From assembly GCA_900549015.1 (NCBI GenBank), contig URMH01000056.1:1-15067 (forward strand): 15,067 nucleotides of DNA. The letters run 5' to 3'. Shown here in pieces: positions 1 to 7,124 of this stretch. Below the pieces are notes generated by a model. It made no database searches. It saw nothing but the letters and a program-made list of their open reading frames with translations, and was not told the origin of the DNA. How positions within the stretch are numbered: the stretch's first letter is position 1; each line of letters begins with the position of its first letter. A program made the translations under genes and the position numbers. Source of the stretch: an uncultured Blautia sp. (GTDB lineage: Bacteria; Bacillota; Clostridia; Lachnospirales; Lachnospiraceae).

Positions 1-54
1 CCCTCGACACTACGGGTATGAACCGTATGCTCTAGCCAACTGAGCTATCTCGCC
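1..54 (-). tRNA. tRNA-Met (elongator, anticodon CAT), 3' end cut off by window edge
   Basis: Read on the minus strand, the sequence starts with GGCGAGA at position 54. A D-arm (AGCTCAGTTGGCTAGAGC) follows, then an anticodon stem TACGG/CCGTA closing the loop TTCATAC, which gives anticodon CAT. The window ends inside the T-arm, so the acceptor 3' strand is missing. The start GGCGAG and D-loop GGCTAGAGC resemble the elongator tRNA-Met of Bacillus and Clostridia, not the initiator. A lysidine-modified tRNA-Ile2 also carries CAT in its gene, but the body looks like Met. A strong promoter lies about 50-75 bases upstream. Confidence 0.93.
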
Positions 55-100
55 ACGAGTTTGTGTTTTGCATATCGCGCACACTCAACTTACTTTTCAT

Positions 101-129
101 AGTATATACGCAAACCCGTTTTTTGTCAA
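101..129 (-). promoter_or_regulatory. Sigma-A promoter of the tRNA-Met gene
   Basis: On the minus strand, TTGACA (124-129) and TATACT (101-106) are separated by exactly 17 bases. That is a perfect -35 and a 5/6 -10. Transcription would begin near position 94, leaving a 5' leader of about 40 nt for RNase P to remove before the mature tRNA begins at 54. Confidence 0.8.
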
Positions 130-213
130 TACCTTTTTTTATTTTTTTGAATAATTTATTTTTTTCAAACAAAACACACTATTTCATATCTTATTCGACA
201 TCTGTTAATGTTG

Positions 214-245
214 AAAACGGGGAAGCCGCAGACACGGCTTTCCCC
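214..245 (-). terminator. Intrinsic terminator of purL
   Basis: Just downstream of the purL stop, the minus strand has a GC-rich stem. The two arms (235-245 and 219-228) pair GGGGAA-GCCG with CGGC-TTCCCC apart from one bulged base, around a 6-base loop. The stem is followed by GTTTTC (plus-strand A run at 214-217). The U tract is short, but the position and stem strength fit purL termination. Confidence 0.75.
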
Positions 246-258
246 ATATTTTAACATT

Positions 259-3200
259 TTATTTAAAGTACTCTACGCCGGATTCGAAAATCTGAATATC
301 CTGCTCTCCGTAAATGTTAATGGCAACTCCGTTGTCACGTCGTTCGCTGTGCGCCATTTTTCCGAGAACACGTCCGTCCGGACTTGTAATACCTTCAATA
401 TTAAAGTAAGAACCGTTTACGTTCCACTCTTCATTTCTTAAAAGTTCCCCGTCTGCACTTACATACTGTGTTGCAACCTGTCCGTTTGCAAAGAGCTTCT
501 GGATCCACTCTTCATTTGCAACGAAGCGTCCCTCTCCATGAGAAGCCGGGTTACAGTATACACCGCCAAGCTGTGCTTTCTGAAGCCACGGAGACTTGTT
601 GCTCACCACTTTTGTATAAACCATCTTGGACACATGGCGTCCGATCGTGTTATAAGTCAGTGTAGGAGAATCTGCTTTCTGTCCGCAGATTTCGCCGTAA
701 GGTGCAAGACCGAGCTTAATAAGAGCCTGGAAGCCGTTACAGATACCAAGAGCAAGACCGTCTCGCTCATTGAGAAGCTTCATAACTGCTTCTTTGATCT
801 TTGCATTCTGGAATGCAGTTGCAAAGAATTTTGCAGAGCCGTCCGGTTCATCTCCCGCTGAGAATCCGCCCGGGAACATGATCATCTGCGCCTGATTAAT
901 GGATTTTTCAAAAATCTCCACAGAATCACGAATATCCTCTGCCGTCAGGTTTTTAAATACCTTTACGTCTACCTCTGCTCCTGCGCGCTCAAATGCACGT
1001 GTGCTGTCGTACTCGCAGTTTGTTCCCGGGAATACAGGAATAAATACTCTCGGTTTTGCAGTCTTGTTTTTGCATACGTAAATCTCTTTTGCATCGTAAA
1101 GCTTTGTTTCCAGAGAATCTTCTTCTGTCGCTTCTCCTGACTCTGTTTTAAATACTTTTTCCAGAGTATTTTTCCAGGTGTGAAGTGCTTCTTCCATTGT
1201 AATCTCTGTATTTCCATAAGAGAATTTACTGTCTTCTGTCACTTCACCGATCACTGTGTAAGTAATGGAAAGCTCTCCTGCTTTTCCGTCCGGAACTTCA
1301 CAGATAATATCGCCAAATCCAGGTGCAAAGAAGTCTCTTGCATCAAGATTATGCTCGATCTTTACGCCCATTCCGTTGCCAAATGCCATCTTGCTTACAG
1401 CAGCCGCAATACCATGACGGTCAAGGGCATAAGCGGAAATCACTTTTCCTTCTAAGATGTCATTGTGAAGCTTCTCATACTGTTCCATAAGAGCCGGATA
1501 ATCCGGAAGGTCATATTCATCTCTCGGAGCTCTCAGCCATACAAGCTTGCTGCCTGCTTTCTTAAACTCCGGTGTGATCACGTCCTGAAGCTTTGCAACA
1601 TCTACTGCAAAGGAAACGAGTGTAGGCGGTACGTCGATTTCGTTAAATGTACCGGACATACTGTCTTTTCCTCCGATAGACGGAAGTCCGAAACCAAGCT
1701 GTGCAGAGTATGCGCCGAGAAGGGCTGCGAAAGGCTGGCTCCATCTCTTCGGATCTTCTGTCATACGACGGAAATATTCCTGGAATGTAAAGCGGATCTT
1801 CTTGTAATCGCCGCCTGATGCCACGATTCTTGCAACAGATTCTGTCACTGCATAGGCTGCTCCGTGATATGGGCTCCAGGAAGAAAGATACGGGTCAAAG
1901 CCGTAGCTCATCATAGTAACGGTATTTGTCTTTCCGTTTAATACCGGAACTTTTGCCACCATTGTCTGTGTCTCTGTAAGCTGATATTTGCCACCGTGAG
2001 GCATAAATACGCTGCCTGCTCCGATGGAGCCGTCAAACATTTCCACAAGACCTTTCTGAGAGCATACGTTTAAGTCTCCAAGTGTCTCCAGCCATTTTGC
2101 CTTTACGTCAGAAACCTCCGGACGCTCATGGAGCATATTTCCTTCTTTATTCGGGATTTCAACCTCTACTGCTGTTTCCTGGTGCGCGCCGTTTGTATCA
2201 AGGAACGCACGGGAAATATTCACGATTTCTTTTCCTCTCCAGGAAAGAACAAGGCGCGGGTCTTCTGTTACAACAGCAACAGGAATTGCCTCCAGGTTCT
2301 CCTCATTTGCGTATCCGAGGAATGTATCTACATCTTTCGGGTCTACCACAACTGCCATACGTTCCTGAGACTCGGAAATCGCAATTTCCGTACCGTCAAG
2401 ACCTGCATATTTTTTCGGAACTTTGTCAAGATCTACTTTCAGTCCTGCCGCAAGCTCGCCGATGGCAACAGACACGCCGCCTGCTCCAAAGTCATTACAT
2501 TTTTTGATCATGTGGCTGACTTCTTCTCTTCTGAACATACGCTGGATCTTACGCTCTGTAGGTGCATTTCCCTTCTGTACCTCCGCGCCGCACACTTCGA
2601 TGGAAGCTTCTGTATGTACTTTGGAAGAACCTGTTGCGCCGCCGATTCCATCGCGTCCTGTACGTCCGCCGAGAAGAATGATAATATCTCCCGGATCGGA
2701 GTTTTCACGGACAACGGCTCTTCTTGGAGCTGCTCCGAGAACTGCACCGATCTCCATACGTTTTGCAACGTAATCCGGGTGATAGATTTCTTTTACATAG
2801 CCTGTTGCAAGTCCAATCTGGTTTCCATAGGAGCTGTAGCCGTGGGCTGCGCCTCTTACCAGTTTTTTCTGCGGAAGCTTGCCTTTTAATGTCTCTTTTA
2901 CAGAAACAGTCGGATCAGCCGCACCTGTCACACGCATAGCCTGATATACGTAAGTACGTCCGGAAAGCGGATCACGGATCGCGCCGCCAAGACAGGTTGC
3001 CGCACCGCCGAACGGTTCGATCTCTGTCGGGTGGTTATGTGTCTCATTCTTAAAGTTAATGAGCCACTCCTCTTCTTTTCCGTCCACATCAACCGGAACT
3101 ACGATACTGCAGGCATTGATCTCATCGGATTCTTCCTGATCTGCAAGCTTTCCTTCTGCTTTTAATTTCTTCATTGCCATGAGGGCAAGATCCATAAGGC

Positions 3201-4020
3201 AGACAAATTTATCGTCGCGTCCTTTATAAAGGACTTCTCTGTCTGCCAGATATTCTTTGTATGTATTTTCAATCGGAGCTTTGTAATCTCCCTCTCCGAA
3301 TTTTACATCTGTAAGCTCTGTGGAGAAAGTTGTGTGACGGCAGTGATCAGACCAGTATGTATCCAGAACACGGATTTCTGTCACAGAAGGATCTCTTTTT
3401 TCTTCTCCCTTAAAATACTTCTGGATATGAAGAAAATCCTTAAATGTCATTGCGAGGTTTAAGGAGCTGTAAAGAGCGTGAAGCTCCTCCTCCGGCATAT
3501 CCTGGAAGCCCTCGAAAATCTTTACATCTTCCGGCTCATCAAATACAGTCACAAGTGTCTCCGGCTTTTCTGCTCCTGTCTCACGGGAATCTACCGGGTT
3601 GATGCAGTGGTTTTTAATTGCAGCAAGCTCCTCCTCTGTAATGTCTCCTTCAATTACATAAGTCGTTGCGGAACGAATGATCGGCTTTGCATTTTCATTT
3701 AAAAACTGTACGCACTGCACTGCGGAATCTGCTCTCTGGTCAAACTGTCCCGGCAGATATTCTACAGAAAAAACGTGTGCGTTTTCTGCTGTCTCGAATT
3801 TCTCCAGATATAAATCATCTACAGGCGGCTCTGCAAATACAGTTCTGCACGCCTTCTCAAATACTTCGTCCTCAATATTTTCCACATCATAGCGAATCAG
3901 CTCGCGAACTGCTGTCACATTCTGAATGCCAAGATAACTGCTGATTTCGTGTTTTAATTCTTTTGCCTGTACTGCAAAGGCAGGTTTCTTCTCTACATAA
4001 ACTCGTCTTACGCTGCTCAT
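259..4020 (-). CDS. purL: Phosphoribosylformylglycinamidine synthase, single-chain (clade II)
   Basis: This 1,253-residue enzyme makes FGAM from FGAR, glutamine and ATP in de novo purine synthesis. The synthetase part carries the conserved stretches DTYWSDHCRH and NETHNHPTEIEPFGG in the first third. The C-terminal glutaminase domain (about 990-1253) has the nucleophile in GICNGFQ (Cys1094) and the histidine in ASHGEGRF (His1161), so both activities look intact. It is the fused form, in which separate PurS and PurQ proteins are not used; the length fits the long clade II family of Clostridia and Bacteroidetes. The ATG at 4020 is preceded by AAAGGAG at good spacing. It stands alone: no other pur gene adjoins it. 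It is divergent from a LysR-type gene, and the spacer between them carries a dyad and a leader hairpin. A 253-residue antisense frame inside it is a shadow. Confidence 0.97.
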   Translation of the reverse strand: MSSVRRVYVEKKPAFAVQAKELKHEISSYLGIQNVTAVRELIRYDVENIEDEVFEKACRTVFAEPPVDDLYLEKFETAENAHVFSVEYLPGQFDQRADSAVQCVQFLNENAKPIIRSATTYVIEGDITEEELAAIKNHCINPVDSRETGAEKPETLVTVFDEPEDVKIFEGFQDMPEEELHALYSSLNLAMTFKDFLHIQKYFKGEEKRDPSVTEIRVLDTYWSDHCRHTTFSTELTDVKFGEGDYKAPIENTYKEYLADREVLYKGRDDKFVCLMDLALMAMKKLKAEGKLADQEESDEINACSIVVPVDVDGKEEEWLINFKNETHNHPTEIEPFGGAATCLGGAIRDPLSGRTYVYQAMRVTGAADPTVSVKETLKGKLPQKKLVRGAAHGYSSYGNQIGLATGYVKEIYHPDYVAKRMEIGAVLGAAPRRAVVRENSDPGDIIILLGGRTGRDGIGGATGSSKVHTEASIEVCGAEVQKGNAPTERKIQRMFRREEVSHMIKKCNDFGAGGVSVAIGELAAGLKVDLDKVPKKYAGLDGTEIAISESQERMAVVVDPKDVDTFLGYANEENLEAIPVAVVTEDPRLVLSWRGKEIVNISRAFLDTNGAHQETAVEVEIPNKEGNMLHERPEVSDVKAKWLETLGDLNVCSQKGLVEMFDGSIGAGSVFMPHGGKYQLTETQTMVAKVPVLNGKTNTVTMMSYGFDPYLSSWSPYHGAAYAVTESVARIVASGGDYKKIRFTFQEYFRRMTEDPKRWSQPFAALLGAYSAQLGFGLPSIGGKDSMSGTFNEIDVPPTLVSFAVDVAKLQDVITPEFKKAGSKLVWLRAPRDEYDLPDYPALMEQYEKLHNDILEGKVISAYALDRHGIAAAVSKMAFGNGMGVKIEHNLDARDFFAPGFGDIICEVPDGKAGELSITYTVIGEVTEDSKFSYGNTEITMEEALHTWKNTLEKVFKTESGEATEEDSLETKLYDAKEIYVCKNKTAKPRVFIPVFPGTNCEYDSTRAFERAGAEVDVKVFKNLTAEDIRDSVEIFEKSINQAQMIMFPGGFSAGDEPDGSAKFFATAFQNAKIKEAVMKLLNERDGLALGICNGFQALIKLGLAPYGEICGQKADSPTLTYNTIGRHVSKMVYTKVVSNKSPWLQKAQLGGVYCNPASHGEGRFVANEEWIQKLFANGQVATQYVSADGELLRNEEWNVNGSYFNIEGITSPDGRVLGKMAHSERRDNGVAINIYGEQDIQIFESGVEYFK

Positions 4021-4036
4021 GAAAAGCTCCTTTCTT

Positions 4037-4076
4037 AAAACCAGTATATACTGTGGCTTGCGCCGTTTCTGGTTTT
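4037..4076 (-). promoter_or_regulatory. Stem-loop in the purL 5' leader
   Basis: AAAACCAG (4037-4044) and CTGGTTTT (4069-4076) form a perfect 8-bp inverted repeat. On the minus (purL) strand the interior can also form a GGC-GCAA-GCC mini-hairpin (4055-4064), a stem capped by a GNRA-type loop. The element ends only a few bases before the purL ribosome binding site (AAAGGAG, about 4027-4033), so it could influence translation or mRNA stability. It does not match the purine or ZTP riboswitch consensus as I know them. Whether the whole element is transcribed depends on which -10 is used: TATGAT at 4082-4087 includes it, TACTAT at 4077-4082 cuts into it. Confidence 0.4.
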
Positions 4077-4084
4077 ATAGTATC

Positions 4085-4142
4085 ATAAGTAATATCATTA
4101 GTAAAATTAATATATCTTATATTTTTTATTAGTATTACTTAT
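4085..4142. promoter_or_regulatory. Inverted repeat in the purL/lysR divergent spacer, likely LysR operator
   Basis: ATAAGTAATA (4085-4094) is repeated in exact inverse orientation as TATTACTTAT (4133-4142), with 38 bases between. Each arm also lies in a smaller dyad: TAAT-ATC-ATTA on the left and AGTA-T-TACT on the right. Two related half-operators about 40 bp apart, upstream of a LysR gene and its divergent neighbour, fit the usual recognition-site/activation-site layout of this family. The left arm touches the probable purL -10 region and the right arm ends 17 bases before the lysR start, so the site could control both genes. The surrounding AT-richness lowers certainty. Confidence 0.5.
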
Positions 4143-4159
4143 CTAAGAAAGGAACCTTT

Positions 4160-5053
4160 ATGGACATTAATCTTGAACTGTACAAAGTTTTTTACTATGT
4201 TGCCACAACCTTAAGTTTTTCGGAAGCCTCACGCCAGCTTTTCATCTCTCAGTCTGCCGTAAGCCAGTCTGTGAAAACTCTGGAAAAAAAACTGAATCAC
4301 TCCCTTTTCGTAAGAAGCACAAAAAAGGTACACCTCACTCCGGAAGGAGAGCTTCTCCTGCAGCACGTCTCCCCTGCCATTCAGATGTTAAACGAAGGGG
4401 AATCCATGCTCACAAGCGGCAATACGCTCACAGGGCAGCTCCGCATCGGAGCCAGCGACACCATCTGCCGTTACTGCCTCATTGACGCCCTTCAGAAATT
4501 TCACAAAAGCTATCCTGACGTGCGCATCAAAATCACAAACAGCACTTCCATTGGCTGTGTGGAGCTTCTTGACAAGGGACAGGTTGACCTGATCGTATGC
4601 AATTCACCAAATTCCCGATTAAACACGCACAGGCAGGTGCGCGTCATTCAGGAATTTGAAGATGTATTTGCAGCAAATCCGGAATATTTTCCTTTTACCG
4701 AAAAGGCGGTAGATTTAAAACAGCTTCTTGATTTTCCCATTCTCATGCTTTCTCAGAAAAGCACTACAAATGAATACCTCCATCAGATTTTTATGTCACA
4801 GGGGCTGCGTCTGATCCCGGAGGTGGAGCTAAACAGCAACGACCTCCTTCTCGATCTTGCCCGGATTGGACTTGGTATTGCCTGCGTACCGGACTATATG
4901 TTAAAAAATCAGACGTCCCTCATTCCGGTTCCCCTAAAAACGCCCCTGCCTCTCAGACAGATTGTTCTTGTACAGCACGATACGCTTCCCCTGTCTCCTG
5001 CTGCCAAACGTTTTATGAACACCTTTCTGGAAAATCAGGAAATAGCTCCCTGA
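4160..5053 (+). CDS. LysR-type transcriptional regulator
   Basis: The 297-residue protein has the usual LysR length and order. An N-terminal winged helix-turn-helix covers about residues 1-60: LYKVFYYVATTLSFSEAS, then a recognition helix in SQSAVSQSVKTLE, and the wing VHLTPEGE. A periplasmic-binding-like effector domain follows from about residue 90, starting at QLRIGASDTI. It is expected to bind DNA as a tetramer and sense a small molecule; the effector cannot be told from sequence. AAAGGAA lies about 6 bases before the ATG. It is divergent from purL across a spacer with a clear dyad, so autoregulation is likely and control of purL possible. Its last 41 bases overlap the 3' end of the flavoenzyme gene on the opposite strand, and I see no intrinsic terminator after it. 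Confidence 0.93.
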   Translation: MDINLELYKVFYYVATTLSFSEASRQLFISQSAVSQSVKTLEKKLNHSLFVRSTKKVHLTPEGELLLQHVSPAIQMLNEGESMLTSGNTLTGQLRIGASDTICRYCLIDALQKFHKSYPDVRIKITNSTSIGCVELLDKGQVDLIVCNSPNSRLNTHRQVRVIQEFEDVFAANPEYFPFTEKAVDLKQLLDFPILMLSQKSTTNEYLHQIFMSQGLRLIPEVELNSNDLLLDLARIGLGIACVPDYMLKNQTSLIPVPLKTPLPLRQIVLVQHDTLPLSPAAKRFMNTFLENQEIAP

Positions 5054-6092
5054 TCACCTGGGAAACCGTCTGTATTTCTGATATTTTCCAGGCGTCTGCC
5101 CCGCAGAAAAGAAGAGCATTCTCTGTATTTCCCTCTGCTGCCTGTATAAGCGCCTCTGTGATACAGTAAGGAATTTCTCCCGGATTGCAGCGGCGCAGGC
5201 ATTTATGACATTTGCAGAGAGTTTTCTCCCCTCGTTCCACCTTTTCCAGAAACTGATTATGTATGGCGCGTCCCGGCATTCCCACAGGACTTTTTACAAT
5301 GCAGATGTCCTCTTTTTTTGCCCTAATATATGCCTCTTTATATTCCGGAGCCGCATCGCACTCTTCTGTTGTCACAAACCTGGTTGCCACCTGGATTCCG
5401 TCTGCCCCAACAGAAAAAGCTTCTTCCACTTTTTCTCTGCTATCAATTCCTCCTGCTAGGATTACCGGGATTTTGTTTCCGTACTTTTCCTCATACGTTT
5501 TCACAAGCTTTAAAATCGCCTTCACTTCTTCTTTATATTTATCCTCTGTAAAAAAATCAAGCTGCTCTTTTGTAAAGCCAAGATGACCTCCCGCCTTCGG
5601 ACCTTCCACCACAAGAAAATCCGGGATTTTTTTATACTTTTTATCCCAGTATTTTAAAATCACAGAAGCGGATTTTTCCGTAGATACGATCGGGGCTATG
5701 GCAGTATCGCTTCCTTCTGTATACGCCGGCAGATCCACCGGAAGCCCTGCGCCTGAGACAATAAAATCCACGCCTGCTTTTACAGCTTCTCTTACATAGC
5801 TTTCGTAACCGTTCATCGCCGTCATAATATTCATTCCTATGGCACCGCCTTTTGAAAGAGTTCTCGCCTTCCCCACCTCTTTATGAATGGCGCGTAAGTT
5901 GGATTTCAGAGGATCTTCATCAAAATCCGGCTCCCGAAACCCGATCTGCGCGGCGGAAATGACGCCTGCGCCTCCCTCTGCCGCCACTGCGCCTGCAAGA
6001 CCGCCAAGACTGATACCAATTCCCATGCCTCCCTGTATAATAGGAAGCTTTGTATATTTTTTTCCTATTTTCAAACCCTGATACTGTTTCAT
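5013..6092 (-). CDS. Nitronate monooxygenase / FabK-like FMN flavoenzyme with Cys-cluster tail
   Basis: This 359-residue TIM-barrel FMN protein belongs to the 2-nitropropane dioxygenase family, which also includes the enoyl-ACP reductase FabK. Visible family signatures are PIIQGGMGIGISLGGLAGAV (residues 17-36), the EGPKAGGHLG motif with the candidate catalytic His170, and the phosphate-binding segments ILAGGID (211-217) and GADGIQVATRF (229-239). FMN binding is a safe family inference; the substrate is open. A C-terminal segment has cysteines at 293, 295, 298, 302 and 310 (C-x-C-x2-C-x3-C-x7-C), which could hold a metal or Fe-S centre and is not part of the catalytic barrel signatures. GGAGAGG precedes the ATG. 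A strong promoter with an overlapping palindrome lies upstream. Database names for such proteins vary, so nitronate oxidation should not be assumed. Confidence 0.85.
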   Translation of the reverse strand: MKQYQGLKIGKKYTKLPIIQGGMGIGISLGGLAGAVAAEGGAGVISAAQIGFREPDFDEDPLKSNLRAIHKEVGKARTLSKGGAIGMNIMTAMNGYESYVREAVKAGVDFIVSGAGLPVDLPAYTEGSDTAIAPIVSTEKSASVILKYWDKKYKKIPDFLVVEGPKAGGHLGFTKEQLDFFTEDKYKEEVKAILKLVKTYEEKYGNKIPVILAGGIDSREKVEEAFSVGADGIQVATRFVTTEECDAAPEYKEAYIRAKKEDICIVKSPVGMPGRAIHNQFLEKVERGEKTLCKCHKCLRRCNPGEIPYCITEALIQAAEGNTENALLFCGADAWKISEIQTVSQVIRELFPDFPERCS

Positions 6093-6107
6093 AATTCCTC
6101 TCCGTAT

Positions 6108-6138
6108 ATTTTGATATTCAAATTATTTTATATCAAAA
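6108..6138. promoter_or_regulatory. Palindromic operator, FabT-like, over the transcription start
   Basis: Two readings of one dyad region are possible. ATTTTGATATTCAAATT (6108-6124) is a near-palindrome that differs from the FabT consensus I remember (ANTTTGATTATCAAATT) only at the two central bases. In addition, TTTTGATAT (6109-6117) and ATATCAAAA (6130-6138) form a perfect 9-bp inverted repeat with a 12-base spacer. Both lie immediately downstream of the -10, over the expected start, which is a classic repressor position. The FabT assignment is inference from memory of the consensus; no FabT gene is in the window. Confidence 0.5.
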
Positions 6139-6165
6139 GTATATCATTGAAAATAGTTTTGTCAA
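6138..6165 (-). promoter_or_regulatory. Strong sigma-A promoter of the flavoenzyme gene
   Basis: On the minus strand there is a perfect -35, TTGACA (6160-6165), a 16-base spacer, and TATACT (6138-6143), a 5/6 -10. TGA directly before the -10 provides an extended TG motif. The start of transcription should fall near 6131, giving a leader of roughly 38 nt. Confidence 0.8.
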
Positions 6166-6241
6166 GTATTAATTATTATATAAAGTAGTTTTTATTACTA
6201 TATGTGAGTTTTCTGTATCTTCTAAGTTCATGATGCAGAAA

Positions 6242-6271
6242 CAGGCAGCTTCGGTTTCCCAAAGCTGCCTG
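6242..6271 (-). terminator. Terminator hairpin at the end of csoR-mrp
   Basis: CAGGCAGCTT (6242-6251) and AAGCTGCCTG (6262-6271) form a perfect 10-bp stem with a 10-base loop, starting 5 bases after the mrp stop. On the minus strand the stem is followed only by TTTC, a weak U tract. On the plus strand it is followed by CCTTTTTATTTT, the better tract, although no plus-strand gene reads into it. It may act in both directions. Confidence 0.7.
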
Positions 6272-6276
6272 CCTTT

Positions 6277-7104
6277 TTATTTTGGCATCACTGCATCTGC
6301 CGCTTCAATATATACGTTTTCGATTTCATGGAAAGCGCCGGAATCTGCTTTGGAAGCATAATCCATATCGATTGGCATTTTTCCAAGAACAGGGGCATTC
6401 AATTCCTGCGCAATGGCGTCAATGTTGCTCTCTCCGAAAATCTTAATCTCTTTTCCGCAATCCGGACATTTTACAAAGCTGTAGTTCTCTACAATTCCAA
6501 GTACAGGAACTTTCATCATCTCTGCCATGTTAAACGCTTTTTTCACGATCATTTTTACAAGATCCTGAGGAGAAGTTACCACAACCACACCTTCAATAGG
6601 AAGAGACTGGAATACCGTAAGCGGAACGTCGCCTGTTCCCGGAGGCATATCCACAAATAAATAATCAAGATCGCCCCACACAACATCTGTCCAGAACTGT
6701 TTTACCATATTTGCAAGAATCGGTCCTCTCCAGATAACAGGTGTATCTTCTGTAGGAAGCAGAAGGTTGATAGACATGATCTTAATGCCATTCTTTGTTT
6801 CCATTGGATAAATTCCGTTATCGTCCGCCTGGGCAGCTCCTGTCACCCCATACATTTTCGGAATGGAAGGACCTGTAATATCTGCGTCCATAATTCCCAC
6901 TTTATAACCTTTTGCTGCCATTCTGTTGGCAAGGGAACCTGTCACAAATGACTTTCCTACGCCGCCCTTTCCGCTTACCACGCCAATCACGTGTTTTATG
7001 CTTGAATAAACATTCATTGTCTCCTGAAGGCTCTTAGGTTCTTTGTGAGAACAGCCCTCACAGCTTGTTTTGTCGCAGGTTGTACTGCTGCATTCTTTTG
7101 CCAT
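6277..7104 (-). CDS. mrp: Mrp/ApbC/Nbp35-family Fe-S cluster carrier ATPase
   Basis: This 275-residue P-loop protein belongs to the Mrp/NBP35 branch of the MinD/ParA superfamily. It has the deviant Walker A SGKGGVGKS (44-52), the switch DADITGPS (73-80), VDMPPGTGD (151-159), and the pair CPDC (Cys213, Cys216). Family dimers use that CxxC to hold a transferable [4Fe-4S] cluster. Its N-terminus adds four cysteines (5, 10, 15, 18), a spacing different from the ferredoxin-like motif of eukaryotic Nbp35. The family is known to load Fe-S clusters onto apo-proteins in the cytosol. It is the second gene of an operon behind a CsoR-family metal sensor, 20 bases downstream, with AAAAGGAG before the ATG. 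That coupling suggests expression responds to a metal; the metal is not known. Confidence 0.92.
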   Translation of the reverse strand: MAKECSSTTCDKTSCEGCSHKEPKSLQETMNVYSSIKHVIGVVSGKGGVGKSFVTGSLANRMAAKGYKVGIMDADITGPSIPKMYGVTGAAQADDNGIYPMETKNGIKIMSINLLLPTEDTPVIWRGPILANMVKQFWTDVVWGDLDYLFVDMPPGTGDVPLTVFQSLPIEGVVVVTSPQDLVKMIVKKAFNMAEMMKVPVLGIVENYSFVKCPDCGKEIKIFGESNIDAIAQELNAPVLGKMPIDMDYASKADSGAFHEIENVYIEAADAVMPK

Positions 7105-7124
7105 TTCTGTATCTCCTTTTCTTT

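Noticed and set aside
1..54. tRNA-Ile2 (CAT anticodon read with lysidine)
   Set aside because: The acceptor and D-arm sequence resemble elongator tRNA-Met; the missing 3' end prevents full proof.
2128..2889. Long antisense frame of 253 residues inside purL
   Set aside because: It lies wholly within a strongly conserved enzyme gene, has no good ribosome binding site or recognisable domain, and its Cys/Phe-rich translation is typical of an antisense shadow.
4021..4076. purL leader as a purine or ZTP riboswitch
   Set aside because: It is too short and lacks the conserved loop sequences of the purine aptamer and the CCGGGCA-type core of the ZTP aptamer as I remember them.
5057..5092. Hairpin CCTGGGAAA / TTTCCAGG after lysR as its terminator
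   Set aside because: The stem has a bulge and a long loop, there is no T run after it, and it lies in the coding sequence of the opposite gene.
6181..6240. Possible feature between the flavoenzyme promoter and the mrp terminator
   Set aside because: I found no ORF, repeat or hairpin in this AT-rich stretch.
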